A stretch of 64,000 nucleotides of DNA from Prototheca cutis (taxonomy: Eukaryota; Chlorophyta; Trebouxiophyceae; Chlorellales; Chlorellaceae): positions 60,551 to 124,550 of the forward strand of contig BCIH01000001.1 of the NCBI GenBank assembly GCA_002897115.2, in the 5' to 3' direction. Both the position numbers and the translations under genes were made by a program. Under the pieces are notes generated by a model. That model ran no database searches and was not told the origin of the DNA. It saw nothing but the letters and a program-made list of their open reading frames with translations. Below are positions 46,769 through 61,643 of this stretch, piece after piece (positions within the stretch are counted from its first letter, which is position 1; each line of letters opens with the position of its first letter).

Positions 46769-47421
46769 AGTGATTTTGAGAGGGGTGCCTGAGCTCTTGG
46801 GTGCAGTTGCGGAACGGCCTTCACTGGACAGGCTCAGTTAAAGCATACAGTTCGTGAAATGCATGGCGATAGACGCCATATTGCGCTTAACACGATTAAA
46901 TGTCTAACATGTCTGAATAGCCCGCTGGGGAAGCTCAATGACGCATGGACGCAGGTTGTTTTACTTGTCTGACGGAAACCCAGTCTCGGGGGGGGTGTTG
47001 CCATCCTGATAGGGTTTTGCCGTGTTCCGCTTGATCCAACAATCGCAATAAACGATGCACTTGAGTACCTGTGAGCGCTGTAGATATTCTGCAACCTAGA
47101 CCGCACGTTCGAGAGATTATGCACAACCACCAACGCACGGACGGGCAGCAATCGTGGCTCGCACCGGCCCCGACACGTCCAACCCTGGGGCCCGTTCAAA
47201 TCACGTAAGCGTCTGGCCCATGCTCGAGCACCCTTCGCCTCGGGACCTTGCGCAACATCAATAAATTTCTTTTTGCTGGGCAGGGTGTGTACTCGTGAGG
47301 TGAGACCCAGTAGCGGGCGTTCCAGAGGCAGATGTGATTGCCGCACGGTGCGAAGTTCCGTTCCCACCGGCCTCGCTGCCAAGTGCTTGTGTCGTCGCCC
47401 CACGGCTGAGCCCCGGCTGCC
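46769..47421. other. Intergenic between element copy B and the hydrolase gene
   Basis: Presumed upstream region of the alpha/beta hydrolase. A long minus-strand open frame covers this stretch and the hydrolase first exon but has no family resemblance and is treated as a shadow. Confidence 0.4.
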
Positions 47422-50115
47422 ATGGCCGTCACAATGGCTCTGGACGCCATATACCTCGGCGTGTTTGCCGCCTCCTGGGTTGCTGGGGGGGCGTTGCCTG
47501 GCTGGCTCGGCTGGCTGGTCCGGGCATGGACGGTGTTGGAGGCTGCGTTCTTCTGCTATGACAAGCTCAGGTTGGTGGGCGGGTATGGGGGGTTTGGCAT
47601 GGCGCTGGCAGGAATGTTGTGTGGGGACTTTTTTAAATGTTTGTAGCACGAGCAGCCTTGCCTGTGTTGAAGGGAAATGCAGAGTTGTGTGGATCCACCG
47701 TTGAGGGAGGGCCGCAAGCTGGGCCCCTTGCATGGCACCGATCACCCCAAGAAACCTGCTCGTCTAAACCCCTCCAATTCTCCAAATGACAACGACGACC
47801 CTAGGCGGGCACGGCTGGACCTGGCCTGGCCACAGAACATGGAGGCGGACCGGCTCGAGCATGTCCTGGCCCGGTTCCTGAGCCTGGCAGATGTCTTCCC
47901 GTTGGACGAGTTCCTCTCAGGCTGGTTTTTCGGAGCTGCATTCGAGCGCATCGGGCTGGAAAACGTGCTGGACTACATTGCCTATGGCCTGTTTCACCGC
48001 CAGCGCTCCGCGCTGGGACAGGCGGAGGAGACCCGGGCCCGGGCATTTTTGGAAGAGGTGCAGGCCCGGTGGGATTTGAAATTCACGCCCGGCCGCGACC
48101 CTTTGGTCACGCACATGTCGCACGTGTTTGAACCCCTGCGAGTCTACCACAAGCCGCTGGTGTTCTACTGCTGCGTGGAGGTGCTGGTCCGAGCAGCGCA
48201 CGCGCTGCTGCGCTGGCAGGGCTTTTCGCAGTCGGTGTCTGCTGGATTTGCCACGTGGCACCTAGCGCCCCGAGCGGGGCCCGGTGTCACGGCACCGGCG
48301 GCGGGCACCGGGACGCCCGGCACAGGCGCCACCCCGACGGCGGTGCTGTCACCCCTGTCACCACGGCGGCTGGCGGCGGCTGCGCAACGCAGCCGTGACG
48401 CGGCGATCGGCGCCACGCTCGAGGCAGCATCGCTGGCCACCGCGGCGGTGTCGGCGCAGTACCCACACGGCATGCAGCAGTACCATATTCCCTCCCCGGA
48501 CATGGTCCGTGGGCCGGCCCGCTCCAGTGCCGGTGGGACTGGCGGAACGAGGAGCCCCAGCCCCCAGCAGCACAGGGCCAACGGTTCCACGCCCGGGAGC
48601 ACTGATGGTCCGGCTCTGTGGCGTTCGCAGCAAGGGACGGCAGCAGGAGAACCAGGCAACACAGACACAACAGCATTTGCCCCAGAACAAGGCATCGCCC
48701 GTGGGCCGAACCACATCAAGAGCAGTATAAACGACGACGATGACGATGATGATGCCTTTTTTTTGCCGCAAGACGGTTCCTTTGTGCTCATGGAGGCCGA
48801 TGCGGCAGCCGCCATGCTTGATTCCTCGCAGGACGCTTCGTTCAGGGCATCCAATGGTCAGCCGGTCAGTGACGCCACCCCGCCGGCGGTCGGCCCCCTG
48901 CGGCCGCTGCCGCGACTCAAGACGCAGAGCCCGGGCAGTCTGCCCATTGTGTTGCTGCACGGGGTGGGTCTGGGTGTGCTGCCGTACCTCCACTTCCTCC
49001 GCCAAATCATCAAGACCTTTGACCGCCACCCCATCATGATCATTGAGGTGGGTTTTGCTCGAGGGGGGAAGGGGGGGCTAAGGGGTCTGGCATGTTTGGG
49101 TGGATGGGCATCCCATCCTATCAACCCCCAAAAGCCCTGGCTCTACCAATCAGCCCCACCAAACAACATCCGTTCCCTGTGCCAGGTGCCGCACGTCTCG
49201 CTGCGCCTGTGCTGGCAGGCGGAAGACGTCGATGATATCGCTCGGGCGCTTGCGGGGGCGCTGGATGCACATGGGTATGACCGGGCGGTCGTCGTGGGCC
49301 ATTCCTACGGCACCTTTGTCGCCTCTCGTTTCGTTCAGCTCTTCCCCAAGGTTCGTGGGTTGATGGAGTAGTATGGGGGTTTGGGGGGTATTTGGCTTTG
49401 CAGGGTTTTCTTCCTTTGCATGCATACTGCAAGACGATGAAAAGCTACACTCCTTCAAATCCGCAAAACGCCTGCCATGCAACAGAGGGTGCACACGCTG
49501 GCGATCATGGATCCGGTGTGCATGCTTGTGTGCTGCCCTCAGCTCCTGCACAACTTTGTGTACAAGTCCCCCAGCTGGCGCAACCTGAGCTCCGTGGCGG
49601 GCGCCGTGGACCTCATCCGATTCTTCTGCAGCCGCGACCTGACCATCTCCCAGGTCGGTTCGGAGGTGGTTGGTCAGGGGTCTGTTGGGGGCAAGCCCCC
49701 AGCCACCGAATTTGTTGCCATGGTTGCGGGCGAGCATTCACACCTAGTCGTTTTGGTCGACAGACATGCACCACAGAACAACCCTAAAAATCCCTCAAAA
49801 ACCACCGAATGACGACGCTGAACCCCAATGGCTAACGAACTACGTAATCAGGCATTCTGTCGGAAATTCGACTGGACCAAGCTGATGCTGTGGCCCGAGG
49901 AGCTTCCAGAGCGCAGCGTGGTCGCGCTTTCCGGTCTGGATGACCTCGTGCCCTCCAGCCTTGTGCTGCGCCAGCTTGAAGTCACCAGCCACCCAGCCAA
50001 GGTGCTCCACCACCCCCGAGCCGGGCACGGCGGCATCCTGCTCATGAACGACTGGCAGCGCGCGCTGCTGGCCAGTATGCGAGGCCTCATCGCCCAAGAC
50101 TGCATTGTCGACTGA
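47422..50115 (+). CDS. Alpha/beta-hydrolase fold protein with membrane-like N-terminus
   Basis: Five exons join in phase: 47422-47570, 47805-49047, 49186-49350, 49486-49653 and 49852-50115, giving 662 residues. The first ~45 residues are hydrophobic (LGVFAASWVAGGALPGWLGWL) and may anchor the protein in a membrane. A helical region follows (DFxLSGWFFGAAFERIGLENV and HVFEPLRVYHKPLVFYCC), then a ~190-residue Ala/Gly/Pro/Ser-rich insert with an acidic run of seven Asp near 48730. The hydrolase core then has the oxyanion-type HGVGLGVLPY, nucleophile elbow VVGHSYGTFVAS (Ser), acid region SGLDDLVPS (Asp) and the His in RAGHGGILL. A complete Ser-Asp-His triad is therefore likely. Substrate unknown; a lipase/esterase acting on lipids is a guess from the hydrophobic N-terminus. 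Confidence 0.82.
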
Positions 50116-50875
50116 ACAAGGGGGTGGCAGAGTGGGGTGAGACAGGCCCCTTGGGGTCGAGTGTATGCCGTGCCGTGGGCGTGCCTGCTCACCTCGGCTC
50201 AGCTCCGGGCAAACGTGGTATCTCATGGAGACAGTTCAATGTGTGTTTGTTTGTTTCTGACTGGCGGGTGCATGTGATCGTGGGGAGAGGCTGCACCTGC
50301 CCCATACACACGCTTCCCTTCCTAGGCAACAATTGTAGTTGTGTGCCAGCAAGAATTGCCTGCCTTTGATGCGCTCTGGTGACCTGATCCCACCACTGGC
50401 TCCTGTCGTGCTTTCGATCCACGCTCGCTAGAGATTTTTTTCTGTTGCTCCCTGCCGTCTGTTCCTGTGGTGAGCCAATTGCCAAGCCTCAAAACATCTT
50501 TTGTCCATCGGTGCTCTGGCTGCCTTTTTGGGGGCGGGAACCGAGGTTTATACCCTGCACCCTGAGAGGACGCAGGCTATTGAAACGCTTGACATAGATT
50601 GACATAGATAGGTGATCTTGTGAGGCACTATGCAGCCAAGGGAAGCCAGGAGAGTTTACAACGCACAGGTGTACCCACTGCCTGAAAATGTATCCCATCT
50701 GCGGCGGCTGACGCCGGCAGCTTTGCAGGGCAGGAATAATTCCAGGCCGAAGCATACCTCTAGGGAAATACACACCACGAATACAGACACACACACTTGT
50801 TTGTATAACGTTTCTTCCACCATTAAACACAGCCGTGTGGGGCTCTGGACCGTCCGGAAGCCGCAGCATGAGAAC
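50116..50875. other. Intergenic between hydrolase and CIAO2 genes
   Basis: Presumed 3' UTR of the hydrolase and promoter of CIAO2, both on plus. No gene or structured RNA was recognised. Confidence 0.4.
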
Positions 50876-51823
50876 ATGGACCTGATCAACCCAGCGCCAG
50901 TCGTGCACGAGCGGCGAGCCGCGCCTGCCAGGGTGCGGGACCGGTGCCAGTCATGCATGACATCTCATGACATGATGGGTGTGGTGCAGTGAGAGCGTGA
51001 ATGGCAGACGACATGCGCATCATCCCTCCCGGTGCAGAAGCGGGCGGGGCTCCGCAGTGGGGGCAGGGAGCCCATCGACACCATCGAGATTTACGAGCAC
51101 ATCCGGGACATCAAGGACCCCGAGCACCCCTACTCCCTCGAACAGCTCAATGTCGTGAGCGAGGACGCCATCGAGGCCGATGACGCTGCCGGCTGCATCA
51201 AGTGAGCCTGTGTGCTTTGAGGGTGTGAAGCCGGTGTTCCTTGGGATTGACCTCCCTCTGCCTCCACATGTGTGGCCAACCCCTCTCACGTCACATCACG
51301 AGCCCACCAACCAATCCACGCATGCAGGGTGACGTTCACGCCAACGGTCGAGCATTGCAGCATGGCCACACTCATTGGCCTTTGCATCCGAGTGAAGCTC
51401 ATGCGCGTCCTGCCAAGCAGGTTCAAGGTGTGTGGCGCAGGAGTGGGCTATCTGCGGCGCAATGTTGACCCACACGTTTTGAAAAATTGGATGATGGGCT
51501 TTCTGGAATTCATCGCTCTGGAATGTGCCGTTGTCAAGTATGTGCCGTGGGCCCCCAACCCATTCAACCCAATACGGAAGCCTCCCCCAATCCCCCCCCC
51601 CCCCCCCCCCCCCCCCCCACCANCNCCCCACACACACACACACACACACCAAAAAAAATGGTTTTTTCAGGTGGATATCGTGCTGGCACAGGGGAGTCAT
51701 GACTCTGAGGCAGCAGTGAACAAGCAGCTTGCCGATAAAGAAAGAGTGGCCGCTGCATTGGAAAACCCAAACCTTCTGGAGATGGTCAATGCCTGCACGG
51801 CTGGCGTCACTGCTGCTTCTTGA
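50876..51823 (+). CDS. CIAO2: Cytosolic iron-sulfur assembly protein CIAO2/MIP18 (FAM96)
   Basis: Four exons join in phase: 50876-50932, 51038-51201, 51328-51427 and 51671-51823, giving 157 residues (human CIAO2B 163). Blocks: [53 protein letters not shown] with the conserved reactive Cys, [15 protein letters not shown], and the hallmark [20 protein letters not shown]. With CIAO1 and MMS19 it delivers Fe-S clusters to cytosolic and nuclear proteins such as DNA polymerases and helicases. The start at 50876 ([10 protein letters not shown]) is chosen because it gives a typical short leader. The third intron has a C-tract, CA-repeat and A8 just before its acceptor, with ambiguous bases at 51623 and 51625. 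Confidence 0.93.
51591..51658 (+). repeat. C-tract / CA-repeat / A-tract in a CIAO2 intron
   Basis: About 29 C, two ambiguous bases, a short CA repeat and eight A occur within 13 bp of the 3' splice site at 51670. Confidence 0.85.
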
Positions 51824-52767
51824 ACAAGGAGTAGTGTTCCTGGGGTCTCTCACTCATGGAATGCGTGCCCTGCTCTGTGCAAACGGCTTGTGTTTGATTG
51901 CGTTGCATTCCTGGAGCCCGGCGCTTCGTGGGCTGACTTTTGATGCAGCGTTTCCCCAGCATTCAGACCAAGGATCGCCTATGTTTGCCGGTGCTGTTCA
52001 TTTCTTTTTGCCGTCATTTCATTTGTAGCATGCTGCGTTGCAAGCAGACTGCTCTGAGGCCTGGTGTGAGGGGTGATCCTTGTTTTCTCAGCACGGATAT
52101 CAGGCTCGCAAGAGGGCTACAATCTCGACCCCCGTGAGTAGCACACCGGCTCATTGAATCCCACGCCCCTGCCCCATCCTCCATGCACCACACTGCTCGG
52201 CATCGTCTCAACTGACCATAAATTTCAGGGCACAGCACGGAATCTCGGACCAGGGGCGTTTGGGCAAGCAGACAGGTGGCTCCTGGTCATGGCCGCTGCA
52301 GCAGGCAGTCCAGGCAGCCGGCGCTCCACAGCTGGGTGGTGTGTGTTTTTCTGGTTTCCCTGGGGAGCGTGCGCACAAACGCTGCGCCCTCACCAGGCAT
52401 TTTTTTAAGAAAGAAAGGGGAAAAGGCAAGCAAGCACAAAAAGGGTTGCAGAATATCATGGACAACGCCCTCGGGAGCTCCAGCGCTCGGGGCACTGAGG
52501 TGCAGGAGCCCAGGGAAGGAAGGAAGATGCCGGCGACTGCACTGGAGGGCCCATCCCTGCACCTCCCCAGTTTGCTCAATTGCTCTCAGGCGTCGGGTGG
52601 ATGGGTGGGCTGGTCTTGCCAGGTTTGCGGTCGAGAGACCACCACCGCCAGCAAGCTGCCCTCCACAGAACAAGGACCGGCTAAACCTCCCCGTGAAACC
52701 CCGCTCCACACGGAAATGGTCTCGACAAAAGCAGAACATGCGGCCCCCGGGAGACAGGCTCACTCGC
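51824..52767. other. Intergenic between convergent CIAO2 and PDH genes
   Basis: 944 bp between two stop codons. This is long for this window, and I find no credible gene in it on either strand. Confidence 0.4.
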
Positions 52768-54304
52768 TTACGACACCTCGGCGGTACCGGCGGTGAAGCC
52801 CGGCATTTCGTAGCGGTACCGGCCGTCAGGCGCGATGCCAAACCCTCGCGGGTCGGCAAACACGTTTTCCAGGAGCTGGCTCATGTCTGGACGGGGCGAG
52901 GCCTCGGCAAACGCGACGCAGTCCTCCACCTCAGCATTGACCTCGTCGTCGATGGCCTTGATATCGGCCTCAGTGGCAAGCCCCGCGGCAACCATGTACG
53001 AACGGAGCTGGGGGATGGGGTCGCGCGCCGCGTAGTGCTCCTTTTCCAGCTTGCTCCGCAGCTCGTCGGGGTCGGCCAGCGAGTGGCCTCGGAACCGGTA
53101 CGTCTCGCACTCGATCAGCGTGGGGCCGTCCCCCCGGCGCGCGCGCTCCACGGCCTCCACGGCCGCCGCCCGAACCTTCAGGACGTCCATGCCGTCGACA
53201 TGAATCCCCGGCATGCCAAAGGCGGGGCCCTTCTTGTAAATCCAGGGCTCGGCGTCGCCCAGCGTGGGCCCCGTCGCGCGCGGGTGGTTCATGCCGATGG
53301 CCCACTTGTTGTTCTCGACCACAAAGATGCAAGGCAGCTTGTAGAGCGAGGCCATGTTGAGGGACTCGTAAAACTGGCCCACGTTGCACGTGCCATCGCC
53401 GAAAAAGTTGACCGCCACCTGGTCGGCGTGGTCGTCGCCCAGCACCCGCCGGCGGTACGCGACCGAAAATGCTGCACCCAGGCCAACGGGGATGCCCTCG
53501 CCGATAAACGCGTAACCTCCCAGCAGCCCAAACTCGGAGTCAAACATGTGCATCGAGCCGCCTTGACCCCGGCACGTCCCCGTCTTCTTGCCAAACAGCT
53601 CAGACATGACCTTGCGAGGCGACACACCCTTGCTCAACGCGTGCACATGGTCACGGTACGTCGAGGACACGTAGTCGTCCTTGCGCAGGCAAGCCTTGAT
53701 CACACCTGAAATGGTACAGGGGTCGGCGTTGGTGCGTGGATGCCTCGGCATGTCAAACCAGCAAAGACAACCATGATCAGGACATGCTCGCAACGGCGAT
53801 GAACCCATACACCCAAACCATTGTCAAAGTCGAGACGAGCAAGGTCCCTGGACCCCTGCTCGGTGGTCCCTTGCGCTGCCACCCGCCCCACCCCGGAACC
53901 TCGCACCCACTGGTCGCGAGCCGATCCCATTCCCATTCCGCCCAATGCAGCGCGATCGCACCTGTCGAAACGGCCTCCTGGCCGGAGTACAGGTGCACGA
54001 ACCCGAACATCTTGCCGCGGTAGTACATCTGGGCGCACATCTCCTCAAACTCGCGGCCCAGCACCATGTCCCTGTACAGCTCCTTGGCGACCTCCGCGCT
54101 CACAGCAGGGGCCGCCTTGGAGGGCGCTGCGGTGCTCTCCTTGGCAGGGGACGCCACGGCCTTGGCCACGGCCATCGCCACCGCGCGGGGAGCCCGGCTG
54201 GGCCCGGCCCGGCTTGCCCGCAGCACACTCAGCCGACCAGGGGCAGCCGAGGCGGGCCTGGCCGCCGCGGGGGCCGTGCTGACACTGATCACCGTGGATG
54301 CCAT
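52768..54304 (-). CDS. Plastid-type pyruvate dehydrogenase E1 component subunit alpha
   Basis: Two exons join in phase: 54304-53962 and 53705-52768, giving 426 residues. The first ~75 residues are Ala/Ser/Arg-rich ([17 protein letters not shown]...) and resemble a chloroplast transit peptide. The mature part has [66 protein letters not shown], the thiamine-diphosphate/Mg motif [25 protein letters not shown] and [15 protein letters not shown]. That last form is typical of plastid/cyanobacterial E1-alpha, not the mitochondrial one (which has a phosphorylated serine loop). With E1-beta it decarboxylates pyruvate to feed acetyl-CoA into plastid fatty acid synthesis. Confidence 0.94.
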
Positions 54305-54650
54305 GATTACGATCTGGATCGGTCTACAGTGCGGGGGGCCATCGCCCCGCTTTTCAGGGTTGGCGGGGGTCCCGACAGATTGAGTCGATGCAGTCGCGCG
54401 GGGTGACCTGCTGGTCAGATCGTTGGTCTGCCAGATTGGCGCGGGAGTGCGAAGGTGTCTCTGAACCTTCTTCCATCCCCCATCCCTCTCCAGGCTCTCG
54501 AAAACCCACCACCAGCTCTGACTCTTTTCTTGAAAATTTTCTTTGCAAGCTCTCAGCTCCAGCAATCAGGATCCTGTTTGCCAGGAGCATGGCCTGACGG
54601 CACTGCACCTGCGCATCCAGGCTCCGCATCACAGCACCGACCGTACTCGG

Positions 54651-56516
54651 TCAGTCTTCGCGGTCGATGTCCAGGCCGTCGTCAATCAACGGCCGGAGCG
54701 ACCCCGTCCAACGCAGCTTTTGCGTGATGCCCTCGTACCAGTCTTCATCCAGCGGGTGGCGGTTGATCATGGGGAGGGCGTAGCGCGCCGCCCTGCAGAC
54801 CACGGAGGAATCCCGAGGCATGCGCATCGCATGCCTGCCATCAAACGATGCCCTGCCGTGCGCCCGGGAGTTTCGGGGCACGTGGGCCTGGATGACCGAG
54901 TGCTCCGGCACGACCAACGGTCGAAAAGAAAGGGAGTGCGGCGCGACGGGGGTGATGATGGTGCAGGGCACTGACGGGGCGACCATGGGACCCCCCGCCG
55001 ACATGGAATAAGCCGTGGACCCCGAAGGCGGCGCGATGATCAACCCATCCGCCTGCACCGTCGTCGCGTGCCGCCCATCCACAAAGCAGTCCAGCAACAG
55101 CATGGCCGGGGACGAACCGCGGTCCAGCAGACACTCGTTCAGCACCATGTGCGTGCTCTGCCAGGTCCCACCCCTTTGCGTGTGGGGGGGTGGGGGGCTC
55201 TTTTGGCTTTACTTTCTTTGGAGGAGGGTAGCGGTCCGAGGTAACAGAGCAACTACTCTCCACACCACCACCCACACAACAAAGAAAGCCAGAACAAGGA
55301 AGTACGACACACCAGTAGACGTCACACTGGCGTCGGGTGCGCAGCGTGCAGAATACAGGCTCGCCCCCGTCGAGCGCCGGCCACAGCAGGCGGTCGAGCA
55401 CGGACCGTGCCTCCAGGGCCGTAAAGGGTGTGAGGAAGCCCAGCGTCCCCATGGCAAAGGAGATGACGGGGGGGAGCGGCACGTCGTCACCTTCAAACAG
55501 ACTCGCCAGATGCAACACCGTGCCGTCACCTGGGTCAAGAAGAGGGTAATAGGGATAGACACATGGGACTGCATCCACAGCTCCATTTCACAGTTGCCTG
55601 CAGTGCTACTGCTGGATTCCTCACCCAGCTGGAATGCCAAAAAACAGAACTGTGTCTCCCCAGCGCGCGCCCCCCCCCCCCCACCTCCCAACGTGATGCA
55701 GAGGTCAATTTCGCGGCGGAGCTGCGGCGTGTACTTGTCATAATCGGGGAACTGTGGCTGCACGTGATGCTCCACCACCACCTGGATGCCCCTGCTGCTC
55801 AACCTATGTGTTTGGATCATCATCATTTGGGGGGGGTAATTTGGAGTGAGGTAGGGAACAACACTCCCTGGGCATCGACAGCAAGCTTGCTCTATGGACC
55901 AAAGCACCACCAACGAAAAAAACCCTCCTACTTACCAATGCGCGAGTTCTCCGAGCTTGGCAGAGGCACCCTCATCCCGAGGCTTCTTCACCAGGAGCAC
56001 AGTCTTTGGCCCGTCGGGCTCAAATTTTAGGATCGCCCGCCGGTGCAGGCCCATGCTGCTGTCATCTGCCCATGCCTGCCAAGGTGGTGACACAGCAGGG
56101 CGGGCACCGTTAGGGTTGCGGCTGCTGTGGCTGCAAGGGTGTTGACGTTCCGCACAGGTAGGGCACACCATTGATGAAACAAGCAACAGCCAACGGCCAC
56201 TGTTACCAGTTCTGGGCACCAGATGCCAGCCACACGTGTCACACGGACGCTGTGTCTGCCCAAACCCCCCATCCCTGCACCACCTCACCAGGCGGGCGCC
56301 AGCCACCACGTTGTCGTGGTACTCGGCAGTCCTGGCCGTCTCATGCAGGAGCTTGAGCTGTTGCTGGTAGCCCGAAGAGCGGCGATCTGGATCCGACCTC
56401 ACGACATGAGAGCCGGCGAGGACCCGGGACCATTGACCAATCCTCCGAGTTCCTCGCCAGAGGCCGGTTAACATCATGTGCTCTCGGGAGTCGAGACGGG
56501 GCTGCCCACATGACAT
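54651..56516 (-). CDS. NAD(+) kinase
   Basis: A gene of about five exons ending at TGA 54651-54653. An early exon has AILKFEPDGPKTVLLVKKPRD, the usual NAD kinase entry strand. Next come IQVVVEHHVQPQ and YTPQLRREIDLCITLGG, split by an intron before DGTVLHLASLF, which together form the catalytic GGDGT motif. Then: PPVISFAMGTLGFLTPF, CTLRTRRQCDVY, the MVLNECLLDRGSSP block, TTVQADGLIIAPPSGSTAYSMSAGGP and PHSLSFRPLVVPE. The enzyme phosphorylates NAD to NADP with ATP. One junction (after CDVY, near 55315/55145) works only with an acceptor two bases past the obvious cag, so its exact position is uncertain. The start at 56516 is the most upstream Met of the first frame. Confidence 0.9.
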
Positions 56517-57075
56517 GGCATGCTGAGCACCGCTCGCTCCTCTCTAAGCGCAACTCATACCGCTCATACGCATTTACAGGGAAAGCCTGCCTTCACAAGT
56601 TTTAGGCCCGGAAGGTGGTCGAGATCGGGGGAGCCCGCTGCTCCGCACGGCACACGGCGCGCGCACGTGGATCAGACTTTTCTGAAGGGTTCCCGGCCGC
56701 ATGCATGGGAGACTGGCATGGCCAGAGCAGGAGGCATGCCATCTGCCCGAAAGCCTTGCGTGGCCTGTCAAGTTGCTTGACAATATTTTTGTGACCATTG
56801 GCGAACTCTGAAGAGCGAACAGGAGCGCAGTTGAGCAAGGAATACTTCACGGGGTACGAGGCGGCTTTGGTGCAGCAGTGCCCTGGCACAAGGGGACAGC
56901 TCGCCAAACTGTTTGGGGGGATTTTTAGACTGCATACCGTTTATGGTGGGCTATGTGTATGTATACAGGTACTGGTCGTTTGGCGTACACTGCGAGTAGT
57001 GCCCGGCGAACGGTACATGTTCTCTCGCGACCGGCACCTCCTCACCTGCGCTGCTGCAGGCACACCTTGGGCGCC
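56517..57075. promoter_or_regulatory. Divergent upstream region between NAD kinase and DBP3 genes
   Basis: 559 bp between two divergent starts. It presumably holds both promoters. No motif could be assigned and no gene was recognised. Confidence 0.4.
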
Positions 57076-59411
<2,336 letters not shown>

Positions 59412-59797
59412 GCCTGCAACGAGCGGTGGGCTTGCACGATTTGATTCCTGGTTTCCAGATTCTGCTCCGCTCATGGTGTATGCAACAAGGGTTCAAGAGT
59501 GGCGACGAAGCTCTATCCTGAGCGCATGGACGGTTCGCAGTACCAACCAACAAGCAAGCAACGCCAAGCTAGGGAGCACATGTTTGGCTGAATATACAAC
59601 AGACAGAAGCACGTATGATGCTGCAGCAGCAATGGCTGGCAGCAGGCATCGGCGAGCACGGCGGGCATCGGCTCACTCAAACAATCACAAAATTCTCGGT
59701 ACCAGATTGATGCAAGGCATTTTTCCCCGTGGAATTTTTTTCTTCCATGCAATCCTGCTGTACCATTTCGGGACGGTGCACGGCTACAAAGCCCCTG
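59412..59797. other. Intergenic between convergent DBP3 and coiled-coil genes
   Basis: 386 bp of presumed 3' UTR. No feature was recognised. Confidence 0.4.
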
Positions 59798-60615
59798 TCA
59801 AGCTTGAAGCCCTGCTGCTGTCGCTGCTGCTGCTGGGGGTAGCGTCATCTGTTGCCGCTGCTGTCTTGAACGGATTACGAGCCGCGGAGAAGACGGATGG
59901 TATCGCTGCCGCAGCTGCCTGACCTGTCCTTCGCCACAGGGCCTGCAAGGACTGCAGCCTCGGGTTGCCCTCACCTTGCATGCTCGTCCTGCACCAGTGG
60001 GGGACACAGCGGGTGGAGAAGGTTCTCCAGCATGGATGACATCACCCTGCCAGCAACGCATCAACACCAAAACAACAGAAATACTACTTACTCTGGCAAA
60101 ACGATGCCTAATTGCAGCAGCTGCACTTCCACTGCGTCCACTGCCGCCACCGTCTCTACCAACTCTGCATCCACCGCTGCCAACTGGGTCTCCACTGCCT
60201 CTTGGCTGGCTTGTAAGGACCTGCAGCAAAAGCGCATACCAAAGAAGGACCATGTTGTGTGCTTTATAACGCACTGCAGCCATCGAGAGTCCGGCATGCA
60301 GCCTTGCGCGAGCGAGTGTCAGACGAGCACCCCCAAGGGGTCCGCCCCCCCTGCAGCAAAGGGACAGATGTCCATTGGTCCCGAAAGGAGCCCTCCTGAT
60401 AACAATGCGAGCCCAGCGCACCCCAGAACCTCCTCCAATGCGGCGCATTGCTCCAGTCGTTTGTTCAGAACAAGCTGAACGTGCTGTGTGTCATCGTCGA
60501 GGTTGGACACGGCTCGCAGCAGGGCGTGCAGTCGGTCTGTTGCCGCCTCGACTGCAGCGTCCCTCTCTTCTGCCGGGGTGGCAGCCATCCGCAGCATGCT
60601 GATCGATTTCCGCAT
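59798..60615 (-). CDS. Small coiled-coil protein, function unknown
   Basis: About four exons from ATG 60615. The first gives a helical segment (MRKSISMLRMAATPAEERDA, then RLHALLRAVSNLDDDTQHVQ and LNKRLEQCAALEE). The next, after a ctgcag acceptor, gives another helix (LQASQEAVETQLAAVDAELV). A third reads VMSSMLENLLHPLCPPLVQDE. The C-terminal exon is uncertain in frame. Heptad-like spacing of Leu/Val/Ala suggests a three-helix coiled coil of the size seen in small adaptor-complex or nucleoporin-like subunits, but I do not recognise the family. The stop position depends on the last junction (59798 in the frame I prefer). Confidence 0.5.
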
Positions 60616-60972
60616 GGCCTGCTCATAGGAAATTCATGAATAATAGTATTGAATCAATACTATTCCTGCAAAGACTGCTTTCTTTCCATTTTTGTATTTC
60701 TCTCCCTCTCGTGACTCCCCGTGAGTAGGACTGATGTCGAGCATCACGTGCCCAGACTGGGTTCTGACACTGCAGGTCGCAAGCCTTCAACGCCTACCCC
60801 TCCTTCCACCTCCATGATGCACATGGACCAATCCCACTGGTGCGACTCCATGAATTAAACCGAACAGATCAGCTCATTCATGCACTTTTTTTCTCCAGCC
60901 TGGGACTGGCATTGCAGCTGGCGCCCACCAGTGCCAGCTGCGTCCAAGTGCGATAGAAAGGCTGGGAAAGCA

Positions 60973-61005
<33 letters not shown>

Positions 61006-61012
61006 AGGGGGG

Positions 61013-61053
<41 letters not shown>

Positions 61054-61643
61054 CGGGGGGTGAAAAAGGGAATAACAAGACAGGTGCAAGCACAAGGTGA
61101 TGCGCAGAGGATGTTTGAACCTATGCTAGCAGCGTAGTGATTGAGTGCGTGATGAAAGCGAGAGAAAAACACAAGGAATGGCGGCAGTCCTGGTGCCAGC
61201 ATGCCCCATGCCTCTCCCACACGCTGGCCCGGCTGGGCGCAGACACCTCTGTTGGCACGGCAAAGGGCCAGGCACTCCCCGGCGACCAAGCCGCACCAGG
61301 CATGAAGCATCCTGCGCAATGATAATCCAGCCCCGCAGCACCCGCAGAGGCAAATGGCCGGGCCAACGGCGGCAGTCCCCAAGCAGCAAATGCTCCAGGC
61401 ACGAGGAATTCAAAAAAAACAAATGGGGCGTTGTCAGGTGAGCGTCGGCTTTTGGTTGTTTTTGCCCCAAGGGGTTCTTCCATACGCCCCGCTTGTTTGA
61501 ATGAGATTGCGCGGTCCTCCCTCGCCCCGGCCGCTCCTGTTCCGGGAACCGGGGGGGGCCGGGGAAAGGGGGGGGGGGCCCCTTTGACCCGCCGCGCAAG
61601 GGACAGAGTTTCTTTCTTTTGATGTCCAAGTCTTGAATTTTCC
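60616..61643. other. Intergenic region with a long poly-G tract
   Basis: 1 kb between two minus-strand genes. It contains an ~80-base G-rich tract (about 60976-61053, interrupted by AA, A and C). Proline- or glycine-rich open frames here are products of that tract. No gene was recognised. Confidence 0.5.
60976..61060 (+). repeat. Poly-G tract with rare interruptions
   Basis: Runs of G of 10-30 bases separated by single A or C. As single-stranded DNA or RNA this could form G-quadruplexes; its exact length is assembly-sensitive. Confidence 0.85.

Noticed and set aside
46834..47745. 303-codon minus-strand open frame
   Set aside because: It has no family resemblance and overlaps the first exon of the alpha/beta hydrolase, which is better supported.
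60874..61137. Poly-Pro and poly-Gly open frames
   Set aside because: They are translations of the poly-G tract in an intergenic region.
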